Source: an uncultured Prevotella sp. (GTDB lineage: Bacteria > Bacteroidota > Bacteroidia > Bacteroidales > Bacteroidaceae). From it: a DNA stretch of 16,818 nucleotides. The notes beneath the pieces were generated by a model. That model searched no databases, was not told the origin of the DNA, and saw nothing but the letters and a program-made list of their open reading frames with translations. Positions within the stretch are counted from its first letter, which is position 1, and every line of letters begins with the position of its first letter. Below are positions 1-7,989 of this stretch, piece by piece. The stretch lies in assembly GCA_947095945.1 (NCBI GenBank), contig CAMUQM010000021.1, positions 1-16,818 of the forward strand, written 5' to 3'. Both the position numbers and the translations under genes were made by a program.

Positions 1-1360
1 CGCAGCCCGGAAAGTCTTGTAGATACTCTTCAAGAATCTGTAAGGTCTGAATATCTAAGTCGTTGGTTGGCTCGTCGAGTACTAAGAAGTTCGGATTCTT
101 CATTAAAACCGTACAGAGGTAGAGCTTTCTTTTCTCTCCTCCAGAGAGTTTATACACATAGTTGTGCTGTTGTTCTGGTGAGAAGAGAAAGTAGTTAAGG
201 AACTGTGAGGCCGTCATGTGCTTTCCTCCACCAAGGTCGATATACTCTGCTATGTCTGTAATAATGTCAATAACCTTTTGATCATCACGGAACTTTAAGC
301 CTTCCTGTGAGAAATAACCGAAGCGAACAGTCTCACCAATGTCAAACTTTCCACTATCAGGCGCAACCTCTCCAAGTAACATCTTAATAAAGGTAGACTT
401 ACCAGTACCATTGTTTCCAACGATACCCATCTTCTCAAAACGTGAGAAGTTATAGTAAAAGTCGTTCAGTATTGTCTTGTCATCAAATCTCTTTGAGACA
501 TATTGACACTCGAAGATCTTACTTCCAATATATACGCTTGACGACTTCAAACGCACCTGACGTTCCTCAATTCGCTGCTTTGCCTTTGCTTCTAATTCAT
601 AGAAAGCCTCTTCACGATAGCGTGCTTTGTGACCACGAGCCTGTGGCATGCGGCGCATCCACTCTAACTCTGTACGATAGAGGTTGTTTGCACGTGCAAT
701 CTCGGCGCGTGTATTGTCTATTCTCTCTTGGCGTTTCTCTAAGTAATAAGAGTAATTGCCACGATAAGTATATATTGTGTTGTTGTCTAATTCTAAGATG
801 GTATTACACACGTTGTCAAGGAAATAACGGTCATGTGTTACCATAAAGATCGTTTTGTTACCGCGAGAAAGATAACCTTCTAACCATTCAATCATCTCTA
901 AGTCAAGGTGATTGGTAGGCTCGTCGAGTATGAGGAAGTCTGGTTCTAAGATAAGAACATTTGCCAAGGCAACACGCTTCTGTTGTCCACCACTTAGTTG
1001 TCCCATTGGTTGGTCTAAGTCGTAGAGCTTCAACATGGTGAGAATCTGCTTTGCCTTTAAGAGTCTCTCTGAGTTTCCTTCATGGTTGAAACAAGCATCT
1101 AAAACACTTTCTTCTGGGTCGAAATGAGGACTTTGCTCTAACATTCCTATGCGTAAGTCATTGCGATAGATGATAGAACCACTGTCATAACCCTCTTTTC
1201 CAGTAAGGATAGAGAGTAGGGTAGACTTTCCTGTGCCGTTTTGAGCAACGAGTCCGACGTGCTGTCCTTCTGCGATAGAGAATGAAATATCCTTGAAAAG
1301 AACCTGTGCTCCGAAACTTTTTGTCAGACTTTGGACATCAAGATAGGGTATCTGTGCCAT
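1..1360 (-). CDS. ABC-F family ATPase, Uup-like (3' end cut by window edge)
   Basis: This is a soluble twin-ATPase ABC protein without membrane segments, of the ABC-F class that acts on the ribosome or on nucleic acid rather than in transport. Translated from the ATG at 1360 it starts MAQIPYLDVQSL. Nucleotide-binding domain 1 has Walker A QNGTGKST, signature LSGGQQKR and Walker B LILDEPTNHLD. The inter-domain linker is charged and contains ELEWMRRMPQAR, which resembles the Uup subgroup. Domain 2 has GNNGTGKST, LSGGERRK and LVLDEPTNDLD. About 453 codons are present and the reading frame runs off the left edge, so the C-terminal tail is not visible. The start lies 5 bp after the engB stop, so the two are almost certainly one operon. 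Uup is the best subgroup guess. A resistance-type ABC-F is less likely from the linker. Confidence 0.93.
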   Translation of the reverse strand, partial: MAQIPYLDVQSLTKSFGAQVLFKDISFSIAEGQHVGLVAQNGTGKSTLLSILTGKEGYDSGSIIYRNDLRIGMLEQSPHFDPEESVLDACFNHEGNSERLLKAKQILTMLKLYDLDQPMGQLSGGQQKRVALANVLILEPDFLILDEPTNHLDLEMIEWLEGYLSRGNKTIFMVTHDRYFLDNVCNTILELDNNTIYTYRGNYSYYLEKRQERIDNTRAEIARANNLYRTELEWMRRMPQARGHKARYREEAFYELEAKAKQRIEERQVRLKSSSVYIGSKIFECQYVSKRFDDKTILNDFYYNFSRFEKMGIVGNNGTGKSTFIKMLLGEVAPDSGKFDIGETVRFGYFSQEGLKFRDDQKVIDIITDIAEYIDLGGGKHMTASQFLNYFLFSPEQQHNYVYKLSGGEKRKLYLCTVLMKNPNFLVLDEPTNDLDIQTLQILEEYLQDFPGC

Positions 1361-1365
1361 AAGTT

Positions 1366-1965
1366 CTATTCTAAAGTCTTATTGATTTCGTCTATATACT
1401 CCAGTACCTCATCTCTACCAGTCTTGCTTTCAGCCGAGGTAATAAAGTAAGGTGGGAGCTCTTCCCATCTGTCTTGCAGTTTCTTCATCCATAGCAGGGC
1501 GTTTGACTTCGCTTTTGCTGGTGAAAGTTTATCCGCTTTCGTAAAGATAATAGAGAAAGGAACATTGCTTTCACCTAACCAGTCAACGAACTCACGGTCT
1601 ATCTTCTGCTGTTCATGACGGATATCAATCAGGACAAATACGTTCACGAGTTGTTTGCGTTGGAGGATATATTGGGCAATCATTTGCTCCAACTTGTTTC
1701 TTACAGTCTTTGAACTTTTGGCATATCCGTAGCCCGGAAGGTCTACTAAGTACCACTCGTTATTGATAATAAAGTGATTGATAAGTAGTGTCTTGCCGGG
1801 TTTAGATGAGGTCTTTGCCAAACCCTTATGGTTGCAAAGCATATTGATAAGACTTGATTTTCCTACATTTGAGCGTCCGATAAAAGCATATTCCGCCTTT
1901 GTATCTTCTGGACATTTTGACAATGAAGGTGAAGATATAGTGAATTCAGAATTCTTGATAATCAT
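1366..1965 (-). CDS. engB: Ribosome biogenesis GTPase EngB (YsxC/YihA)
   Basis: EngB is an essential TRAFAC-class GTPase needed for late 50S subunit assembly in the cytoplasm. At 199 residues this is the usual family length. All G motifs are visible: G1 GRSNVGKSS near residues 30-38, G2 region SKPGKT, G3 DLPGYG, G4 TKAD and G5 ITSAES. The ATG at 1965 gives the standard short N-terminus before the G domain. A TAnnTTTG promoter element lies about 37 bp upstream on the same strand (2002-2009). It is followed after 5 bp by the ABC-F gene, a second ribosome-associated NTPase, which fits a shared translation-related transcription unit. Confidence 0.97.
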   Translation of the reverse strand: MIIKNSEFTISSPSLSKCPEDTKAEYAFIGRSNVGKSSLINMLCNHKGLAKTSSKPGKTLLINHFIINNEWYLVDLPGYGYAKSSKTVRNKLEQMIAQYILQRKQLVNVFVLIDIRHEQQKIDREFVDWLGESNVPFSIIFTKADKLSPAKAKSNALLWMKKLQDRWEELPPYFITSAESKTGRDEVLEYIDEINKTLE

Positions 1966-2001
1966 ATATTAAAGAGTATGTGTTATAAACAGCTTTTCCT
2001 G

Positions 2002-2009
2002 CAAAGTTA
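2002..2009 (-). promoter_or_regulatory. Bacteroidota -7 element for engB operon
   Basis: On the minus strand this reads TAACTTTG followed by C, an exact match to the TAnnTTTG element of the Bacteroidota primary sigma factor. It would start transcription near 1997 and give a leader of about 32 nt to the engB ATG. No good -33 TTTG is seen at the expected distance. Confidence 0.6.
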
Positions 2010-2053
2010 CTAAAAAGTTAATAGCTATGAATGGTCAGTTGATAGTTTTTTCG

Positions 2054-2061
2054 TATTTTTG
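2054..2061 (+). promoter_or_regulatory. Bacteroidota -7 element for the oxidoreductase-DUF4421-DUF1460 genes
   Basis: This reads TATTTTTG followed by C, matching TAnnTTTG. It faces right, back to back with the engB element about 50 bp away. The predicted leader to the ATG at 2141 is about 75 nt. No clear -33 element is visible. Confidence 0.5.
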
Positions 2062-2140
2062 CAGAAAATAAGTGGCGTTCAGCAAAAAGGTATACGTTTC
2101 CTTTGCTCTCGCTGATGTATTTATAGATAACAATGTGTAA

Positions 2141-3124
2141 ATGAAACAAATCAACTGGGGATTTATTGGCTGTGGTGAGGTAACAGAAAAGAAGTCTGGA
2201 CCTGCGTTCAACGAAGTTATGGGTTCGCATGTTGTCGCTGTGTTTAGTCGTAGCGAGTTGAAGGCTCGTTCGTATGCTGAGCGTCAAGGTATTCGTAAAT
2301 GGTACACGGATGCACAGGCTTTGGTAGATGATCCTGACGTAAACGCAATTTATATCGCTACACCTCCTTCTGCACATGCTACCTTTGCTATCATGGCAAT
2401 GCGTGCTGGAAAACCTTGTTATATAGAGAAGCCTTTGGCGGCTTCTTACGAGGATTGCGTGCGTATTAATCGTGTGTCAGAACAAACGGGAGTACCTTGT
2501 TTTGTTGCTTATTACCGTCGTTATCTTCCTTACTTTAAGAAAGTAAAAGAGATTGTTGATAGTGGTGAGATTGGTAAGATACTCACAGTACAAGTTCGTT
2601 TTGCTGTTCCTCCACGTGATTTGGACTATGAACAGAACGTACAATTGCCTTGGCGACTGCAATCACATATCTCAGGTGGCGGATATTTCTATGATCTTGC
2701 TCCTCACCAACTCGATTTATTGCAGAACATGTTTGGAGTTATTGTCAAGGCACATGGCTACACTGCTAATCGTGCAGGGCTTTATAACCTCGAAGATACG
2801 GTGAATGCAGTCTTCCGTTTTGAGAATGGTTTGACAGGTAGTGGTGCTTGGTGCTTTGCTGCTCATGAGAGTGCACGTGAGGACCGTATAGGGATTTATG
2901 GCTCAAAAGGTAGAATATCCTTCTCTGTTTACACTTATGCGCCAATCCATCTTTGTACCAGTGAGGGCGAAAGAGATATTGAGGTAGCCAATCCTCCATA
3001 CGTTCAGCTCCCAATCATTAAGTCCGTTATTGAAGATATGCAGGGATATGGCGCTTGTGATTGTACGAGTATCAGCGCAACACCAACCAACTGGGTGATG
3101 GATCGTATCCTTGGAAAGATATAA
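2141..3124 (+). CDS. Gfo/Idh/MocA family NAD(P)-dependent oxidoreductase
   Basis: This is a cytosolic dehydrogenase of the glucose-fructose oxidoreductase/inositol dehydrogenase family, 327 residues. The N-terminal Rossmann fold shows the dinucleotide-binding GFIGCGEV. Further on are IYIATPPSAHA and the family EKP motif at residues 96-98, whose Lys is typically catalytic. The C-terminal half has the usual SGGGYFYDLAPHQLDLL segment, where the family's active-site His normally sits. No signal peptide is seen, so it acts inside the cell. The substrate cannot be told from sequence; the family covers sugars, inositols and related polyols. The next gene starts 34 bp downstream and is probably co-transcribed. 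Confidence 0.93.
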   Translation: MKQINWGFIGCGEVTEKKSGPAFNEVMGSHVVAVFSRSELKARSYAERQGIRKWYTDAQALVDDPDVNAIYIATPPSAHATFAIMAMRAGKPCYIEKPLAASYEDCVRINRVSEQTGVPCFVAYYRRYLPYFKKVKEIVDSGEIGKILTVQVRFAVPPRDLDYEQNVQLPWRLQSHISGGGYFYDLAPHQLDLLQNMFGVIVKAHGYTANRAGLYNLEDTVNAVFRFENGLTGSGAWCFAAHESAREDRIGIYGSKGRISFSVYTYAPIHLCTSEGERDIEVANPPYVQLPIIKSVIEDMQGYGACDCTSISATPTNWVMDRILGKI

Positions 3125-3158
3125 GAAAAGCCAATGGGGCGTTTATATCCTTTTAATT

Positions 3159-4370
3159 ATGCACATGAAGTTAACTTTCAGCGACTCCCTCTTTCTATGT
3201 CTTCTTCTATTAATGTTAGGAGGAACGAGGGCGTATGCGCTTTCTACTACGGCAATATCAGATGTGATAGAAGCAAGTATAGATAGTGCAGAAATACTTC
3301 CTGTCAAGCAATCAACAGACACTGTACGGTGGATGCGAAGAGGTGAGCCTACACGCTTGTTTAAACAAAAGTCTAACAAGGGTGGTAACTTCTTTCTACG
3401 TTTTAATGAGATAGACACCTCCTATATTGAACCTCAGAAGTATAACTTCGCTTTTATGCTTCAGAATACTAATACCTATGAGGTGTATCGTTTGAGCAGT
3501 TCAAATGAGCAAAGTATTACCTTTGCTCCAGAAGCTACGGTGCGTATAGGACCTTATTTTGGTTGGCGTTGGATATTCTTGGGTTACACACTCGATATTA
3601 AGCACTTGGATTTTTGGAACAAGAATAATAATCCTCGCCAAGAATATGATTTAAGTTTATACAGTTCAATGCTTGGACTTGATATTTATTATCGTAAGAC
3701 AGGTAATGATTATAAAATCAGACAGTTATATCTTGGAAAGGATATAGACACTGAGGCAATACGTGGTACTGACTTTGGTGGATTGACTTCAACCATTAAG
3801 GGTTTCAATCTTTATTATATCTTCAATCATCGTCGATTCTCTTATCCAGCAGCTTTCAGTCAGAGTACGATACAACGTCGTTCTGCAGGTAGCCCATTGT
3901 TAGGCATTGGATATACGCAGCACAGCCTTGATGTCAATTGGGTAGAACTTAATAAGATTATCGCAAATCGTCTTGGCTGTCAGGTTACAAGTAATCCGAT
4001 AGACAGTACGTTGATGTTCAGTGAAGTAAAATATACTGATGTTTCCATCAGTGGTGGTTATGCCTATAATTGGGTTTTTGCCCATAACTGGGTATTGGCA
4101 GGTTCGCTTTCCTTAGCATTAGCATATAAACGTAGTACGGGAGATGTTACTCATCGAAGTTTTTCTTTCAGCGATTTCAAGTTTAATAACATTAATGTTG
4201 ATGGTATTGGACGCTTTGGTGTGGTATGGAACAATAGCAAATGGTATGTTGGTACAAGTACTATTCTTCATGCTTATAATTATCGTCGCAGCAACTTCTC
4301 TACCAATAACTTCTTCGGAAGTGTAAACCTCTATGCAGGTTTTAACTTTGGAAAAAGAAAGGTGAAGTAG
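3159..4370 (+). CDS. DUF4421 family envelope protein
   Basis: This is an exported protein of unknown function, 403 residues from this ATG. An in-frame ATG two codons later (3165) is equally possible and gives a cleaner signal peptide with basic start MKL, a leucine-rich core and a cleavage site after RAYA. The open frame extends further upstream only through a TTG that overlaps the preceding gene, so I rejected that start. The segment SYIEPQKYNFAFMLQNT followed by a conserved Tyr-rich stretch is what I recognise as DUF4421. The rest has many alternating aromatic and polar strands and ends in YAGFNFGKRKVK, consistent with an outer-membrane beta-barrel, though that is inferred. It is probably in an operon with the oxidoreductase upstream and the DUF1460 gene 65 bp downstream. 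Confidence 0.8.
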   Translation: MHMKLTFSDSLFLCLLLLMLGGTRAYALSTTAISDVIEASIDSAEILPVKQSTDTVRWMRRGEPTRLFKQKSNKGGNFFLRFNEIDTSYIEPQKYNFAFMLQNTNTYEVYRLSSSNEQSITFAPEATVRIGPYFGWRWIFLGYTLDIKHLDFWNKNNNPRQEYDLSLYSSMLGLDIYYRKTGNDYKIRQLYLGKDIDTEAIRGTDFGGLTSTIKGFNLYYIFNHRRFSYPAAFSQSTIQRRSAGSPLLGIGYTQHSLDVNWVELNKIIANRLGCQVTSNPIDSTLMFSEVKYTDVSISGGYAYNWVFAHNWVLAGSLSLALAYKRSTGDVTHRSFSFSDFKFNNINVDGIGRFGVVWNNSKWYVGTSTILHAYNYRRSNFSTNNFFGSVNLYAGFNFGKRKVK

Positions 4371-4435
4371 AATATAACTCGTTAGGTTATTGAAAGCCTA
4401 ATATTATTTTATTATTTGAAATAGAACTTATAATT

Positions 4436-5422
4436 ATGACACTAAAATATACTCTTATTTTATCAGCTCTTTTTGTTTTCTCTGCGTGTGGTGCAAAGAC
4501 AGAGCAGAAAGCAAAGGAACAATCGACAGCAGATACTATCGTAGTATTTGAGCAGCATACTAACGCTATTCCAGTTACTTCTTCAACAGAAAGTGCAGAC
4601 ACGCTACCAACATATATTGACAGATACACAAAGGCTGACAGTGCTTTGGTTTGTCAGTTGTTGCAGGAGTTTGTACCACAGCGACTGCAACTGACTAATG
4701 AACAACTCATTATTAAGATTGCACGAAAGTTTATTGGAGTGCCATATATTGCTCATACCTTGGATATAAACGAGGATGAAAAACTGGTTATTAATCTCCA
4801 TGGTTTAGACTGCACCACATACGTTGAGGCTGTTACAGCCCTTACACTATGTATTAAGAGGGGTGAAACACGTTTCTCCGACTATGTTCGTCAGTTAGAA
4901 CAAATACGCTATCGTGATGGTAAACTGAGTTATGCAAATCGTCTGCACTATTTCCATTGGTGGCAGGAAGATAACGAACGTATGGGTTTTGTTAAGGAAA
5001 TAGATTCTCCGAATCCTCCTTTTTCTGCTGTTCAGACGTTGAAAATCAACTATATGAGCTTGAATGCAAGACTGTATGATATGTTGAAGAATAATCCCGA
5101 GCGTGTTGCAGAATTGAAGAAGTTGGAAGATGCTACCAATGGAACAAAGCTGCGCTATATTCCTAAGAGCCTACTTAACAATAGCAAACTACTTCGGGAA
5201 GTCATCCGTGATGGTGACATCCTTGCGATTGTTACGAGTAAACGAGAGTTAGATACGACTCATCTTGGCTTTGCTGTATGGCATAAGGATGGACTCCATC
5301 TGATGAATGCTTCTAATCTTAGGAAAAACGGTAATAAGGTTGTTGATCCAGTAGAGACACTCTATAATTATATGATGGCTCGTCCAGCTAACCTTGGTAT
5401 ACGTGTTGTGCGTATTCAATAG
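4436..5422 (+). CDS. DUF1460 lipoprotein, putative N-acetylmuramoyl-L-alanine amidase-like
   Basis: 328 residues. The N-terminus is a lipoprotein signal with hydrophobic LILSALFVF and lipobox FSAC, giving lipidated Cys18, so it is probably periplasm-facing and membrane-anchored. The DUF1460 domain follows, an NlpC/P60-like papain fold known from structures in this phylum. The likely nucleophile is Cys126 in GLDCTTYVEAV and the likely His is His276 in DTTHLGFAVW, followed by HLMNASN. Family knowledge suggests cleavage of peptidoglycan peptide or amide bonds; the exact bond is unknown. It follows the DUF4421 gene in the same direction with no convincing promoter of its own, so envelope-related co-expression is likely. 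Confidence 0.88.
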   Translation: MTLKYTLILSALFVFSACGAKTEQKAKEQSTADTIVVFEQHTNAIPVTSSTESADTLPTYIDRYTKADSALVCQLLQEFVPQRLQLTNEQLIIKIARKFIGVPYIAHTLDINEDEKLVINLHGLDCTTYVEAVTALTLCIKRGETRFSDYVRQLEQIRYRDGKLSYANRLHYFHWWQEDNERMGFVKEIDSPNPPFSAVQTLKINYMSLNARLYDMLKNNPERVAELKKLEDATNGTKLRYIPKSLLNNSKLLREVIRDGDILAIVTSKRELDTTHLGFAVWHKDGLHLMNASNLRKNGNKVVDPVETLYNYMMARPANLGIRVVRIQ

Positions 5423-5516
5423 TAATGCGTATAGCTTAAGAAACTATCTTCCATATAAGTTTGCCATTTGTTTCTAGCATGATAAATGATGCCGATAATG
5501 AATCTGTTTTAGCCTC

Positions 5517-5592
5517 TTTTATACTCGTGCGGACGTCCAGCACGGGTGGTGCGGAGGCTTAACACGAGTGGTGCGGAGGCTCAACACCATTG
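5517..5592. repeat. Degenerate 22-bp tandem repeat with inverted arm
   Basis: Two well-matched 22-bp units (5539-5560 and 5561-5582) share CACG-G-GTGGTGCGGAGGCT and differ at only a few positions. A weaker unit in the same register precedes them (5517-5538, sharing GTGCGGA) and a partial unit follows (AACAC). The left flank carries the complement: AGCCTC at 5511-5516 pairs with GAGGCT at 5554-5559 or at 5576-5581, and ACTCGTGC at 5523-5530 pairs with GCACGGGT at 5540-5547 (one wobble pair), or its first 7 bases with CACGAGT at 5563-5569. The loop contains the palindrome GGACGTCC. It is GC-rich compared with its surroundings. Function unknown. Confidence 0.75.
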
Positions 5593-5686
5593 CAAAATGT
5601 CATTATGATGTAGACAATTTGTTGTTGGAAAAGAGTTACTATATGAGAGAATTATCCCTTTAAGATTATAGGGTAGCAATAAATAA

Positions 5687-5729
5687 AAAATGCTCTGGCA
5701 GAGAAATAATCGTTCTGCCAGAGCATTTT
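5687..5729 (-). terminator. Bidirectional intrinsic terminator (msrBA / DUF1460)
   Basis: A perfect 16-bp stem (5687-5702 with 5714-5729, core TGCTCTGGCAG/CTGCCAGAGCA) closes an 11-nt loop. On the minus strand it is followed by a T-rich tract, complementary to the A-run at 5681-5690, directly after the msrBA stop. On the plus strand it is followed by TTTTCTT. It should stop transcription from both sides of this convergent junction. Confidence 0.9.
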
Positions 5730-5730
5730 C

Positions 5731-6834
5731 TTATTTCTTCATCTTTGCCTTGCGTGCATACTCAAAGAGTGCTGTAGGCAAATGGCAATATCCAGTAGGA
5801 TGTTTGTCAAGGTAATCCTGATGATATTCTTCTGCTGTATAGAAGTTCTTCAGTGGTTTAACCTCAACTGCAATCTTTCCGTTGATGTGTTTCTGCTCTT
5901 CTTCAAAAACCTTTTTGATTGTTGGGAGGTCAGCTGGGTCGGTGTAGTAAACGCCTGTGCGATACTGACTGCCACGGTCGTTACCCTGCTTGTTTACGCT
6001 GGTAGGGTCGATAGACTTAAAGTATAAACCCAGTAGGAACTCCAAACTGATAATCTTAGGATCGTAGCTGATGTGTACAGCTTCGGCAAACTGGGTCTTA
6101 TCTGTGCAAACCTCTTCATAGGTTGGGTTTTTGATAACGCCATTGGCATAGCCCACTTCGGTAGCTGTAACGCCTTCTATCTGTTTGAGATAGTGCTCTG
6201 TTCCCCAGAAACAACCACCTGCAACATAAATTTCTTTCATTGGTCTAATTAATTTAATGTAGGCTCCGTAACCTTTTGCCTTCATCTCTTCAAGTGGGAT
6301 GAAACGCAACGAAGCACTATTGATACAATATCTTTTTCCTCCTGTTTCAGCTGGTCCGTCATCAAAGACATGTCCGAGATGCGCCTTGCCCGTCTTACTT
6401 CGCACTTCCGTACGCTGCATTCCGTGTGATGTGTCGGTATGGTTTGTGACGAGTTTCTTGTCAATAGGCTTTGAGAAAGCAGGCCAACCGCAGCCTGAAT
6501 CAAACTTATCAGTAGAAGAGAAAAGCGGTTCGCCCGTTGTGATATCTACATAGATACCCTCTCTGAACTCATGATCATACTCGTTGGTGAAAGGTCGTTC
6601 GGTGGCAGCCTGCTGTGTTACAGCATACTGTTCGGGTGTAAGTGTCTTTCGAAGGGTTGCATCGTCGGGGCGTGTGAATTTCGTCTTAGGAGCGATGATA
6701 GAATCTGTTTGTGTCATAGCTGTCTTTGTCTTGTTAGTGCAAGAAGTTGTTCCCGTTATTAGTAAGCCGCAAGTGGCAGCTTCTACAAAGGAGGGAAGAA
6801 TCAGTGTGCACAATATAGATAAAATGTTACGCAT
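5731..6834 (-). CDS. Exported methionine sulfoxide reductase, MsrB-MsrA fusion
   Basis: 367 residues, repairing both R and S epimers of methionine sulfoxide. The MsrB domain comes first: resolving Cys115 in SGCGWPAF and catalytic Cys170 in RYCINS, exactly 55 residues apart as in the Neisseria PilB MsrB domain. The two CxxC zinc pairs of E. coli-type MsrB are absent (RSKTGKAHLGH replaces the second), so this is the zinc-free type. The MsrA domain follows: catalytic Cys208 in GGCFWGTEHY and a likely resolving Cys350 in GYCHLP. The N-terminus MRNILSILCTLILPSF is a signal sequence, possibly lipidated at Cys32, although the lipobox is poor, so the enzyme is probably periplasmic. It lies downstream of and co-directional with trxB, but a hairpin separates them. 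Confidence 0.95.
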   Translation of the reverse strand: MRNILSILCTLILPSFVEAATCGLLITGTTSCTNKTKTAMTQTDSIIAPKTKFTRPDDATLRKTLTPEQYAVTQQAATERPFTNEYDHEFREGIYVDITTGEPLFSSTDKFDSGCGWPAFSKPIDKKLVTNHTDTSHGMQRTEVRSKTGKAHLGHVFDDGPAETGGKRYCINSASLRFIPLEEMKAKGYGAYIKLIRPMKEIYVAGGCFWGTEHYLKQIEGVTATEVGYANGVIKNPTYEEVCTDKTQFAEAVHISYDPKIISLEFLLGLYFKSIDPTSVNKQGNDRGSQYRTGVYYTDPADLPTIKKVFEEEQKHINGKIAVEVKPLKNFYTAEEYHQDYLDKHPTGYCHLPTALFEYARKAKMKK

Positions 6835-6881
6835 AGTTTGTAGTGATTAAGAGATGGTTAAAATATAATCAAGATATGACA

Positions 6882-6925
6882 AAGGGTGTATCAAAATCCA
6901 ATATTCTGGATTCTGAAACACCCTT
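6882..6925 (-). terminator. Stem-loop after trxB, probable terminator
   Basis: The arms AAGGGTGT (6882-6889) and ACACCCTT (6918-6925) enclose further pairs TCA/TGA and AATCCA/TGGATT, interrupted by two single mismatches, around a 6-nt loop. It lies just past the trxB stop. The minus-strand T tract is short (TTTG), so termination may be incomplete and some read-through into msrBA is possible. Confidence 0.65.
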
Positions 6926-6942
6926 CTTTATATTCGTTTTGT

Positions 6943-7875
6943 TTACTGCTTCTGCAAGAAACGGTCAACCTCAATAGCTGCCATCGCACCTGTACCCGCA
7001 GCTACGACACCCTGACGATAGGTTGGGTCTGCCACGTCACCCGCAGCAAAAACACCCTCAATATTGGTTGCTGTAGACTTTGGTTTTGTGATGATGAAGC
7101 CGTGGTCGTCCATCTCTACCTGACCTTTGAAGAGGTCGGTGTTAGGAGTATGACCAATAGCCAAGAAGAAACCATCGATGTTGATATCGAACTTCTCTTC
7201 GTTTTCTTCACCCTTGAAGCGTACTAAGTGTGCACCCTCTACACCGTCTTCTCCAAAGAGACCAAGAGTATTGGTATTGTAAAGAATTTCAATATTCTCC
7301 TTTTCTGTCACACGCTTACGCATAATCTCTGCTGCACGGAGATAAGGCTTGCGTACAATCATATACACTTTCTTTGCCAGACCAGAGAGATACATTGCCT
7401 CTTCACAGGCAGTATCACCACCACCAACAACGGCTACAGTACGCTTACGATAGAAGAAACCATCGCAGGTAGCACATGCGCTGACACCCTGTCCACGGTA
7501 TTTCTCCTCATCTGCCAAGCCTAAGTACTTTGCACTTGCACCTGTAGCGATGATTACTGTGTCAGCTTCAATCTGGTTACCACGGTCGTCTTCGAGATGG
7601 AAAGGACGACTGCTGAGGTCTGCCTTTACGATAGAACCATCACGAAGGTCAGCACCATAGAGGTCTGCCTGCTGACGCATCTCTGCCATCAACTGGTTAG
7701 CATCAATTCCTTCGTGAAAGCCCGGGAAGTTTTCTACGATGGTTGTGGTAGTCAACTGACCACCGGGTTGCAGACCAGAATAGAGTACTGGCTGAAGATT
7801 AGCACGTCCTGCGTAGATAGCTGCAGTATAACCTGCAGGTCCGCTACCAATTATCAGGGTTTTTACCTTTTCCAT
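6943..7875 (-). CDS. trxB: Thioredoxin-disulfide reductase
   Basis: This is a cytosolic flavoprotein that reduces thioredoxin with NADPH. It is 310 residues, normal for the low-molecular-weight type. The N-terminal FAD-binding GSGPAGYTAAIYAGRA, redox-active Cys134-Ala-Thr-Cys137 in CATCDGFF, NADPH-binding GGGDTACEEA and the C-terminal FAD motif GVFAAGDV are all present. The preceding gap (7876-7989) has no clear -7 element on this strand, so it may be transcribed from the deoxynucleoside-kinase genes upstream. Reduced thioredoxin also supports ribonucleotide reductase, which fits the nucleotide-salvage neighbours. Confidence 0.97.
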   Translation of the reverse strand: MEKVKTLIIGSGPAGYTAAIYAGRANLQPVLYSGLQPGGQLTTTTIVENFPGFHEGIDANQLMAEMRQQADLYGADLRDGSIVKADLSSRPFHLEDDRGNQIEADTVIIATGASAKYLGLADEEKYRGQGVSACATCDGFFYRKRTVAVVGGGDTACEEAMYLSGLAKKVYMIVRKPYLRAAEIMRKRVTEKENIEILYNTNTLGLFGEDGVEGAHLVRFKGEENEEKFDINIDGFFLAIGHTPNTDLFKGQVEMDDHGFIITKPKSTATNIEGVFAAGDVADPTYRQGVVAAGTGAMAAIEVDRFLQKQ

Positions 7876-7989
7876 ATCAATATATTGTTTGTTGCCCTTT
7901 GGATAAGAATCTATTCCTATGACAGGGCTTGATTAATACTTTTGTGTTTTTTACAGAACAAACATTGTGCCAAAGAGTCGTGCTCGTTA

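Larger units (their letters stand above)
5423..5730. other. 308-bp convergent intergenic region
   Basis: This gap separates the convergent DUF1460 and msrBA genes. I see no credible small gene. It holds, in order, an orphan rightward TAAGTTTG (-7-like, 5456-5463), a 22-bp-period repeat with alternative hairpins (5511-5592), about 90 bp of featureless AT-rich sequence, and a strong bidirectional terminator (5687-5729). Confidence 0.7.

Noticed and set aside
442..846. Rightward open frame of 134 codons
   Set aside because: It lies antisense within the well-conserved ABC-F gene, encodes a Cys/His/Arg-scrambled product with no recognisable family and has no promoter context.
1..1360. Antibiotic-resistance ABC-F protein
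   Set aside because: The linker carries the Uup-like ELEWMRR segment and the gene sits in a housekeeping operon with engB; nothing points to a resistance factor.
3111..3158. Upstream TTG start for the DUF4421 gene
   Set aside because: It would overlap the oxidoreductase end and place 16 residues before an otherwise normal signal peptide.
4382..4402. Possible terminator between the DUF4421 and DUF1460 genes
   Set aside because: The stem is only about 5 bp plus wobble pairs (TTAGG/CCTAA) with a large loop, too weak to call.
6299..6850. Several rightward open frames over the msrBA gene
   Set aside because: They are antisense to conserved catalytic segments of MsrB and have no family resemblance; they are shadows of the real gene.
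7937..7944. Rightward TACTTTTG promoter-like sequence upstream of trxB
   Set aside because: It faces away from trxB into the antisense of the downstream kinase, has no -33 element and no rightward gene to serve. It is probably a chance match.
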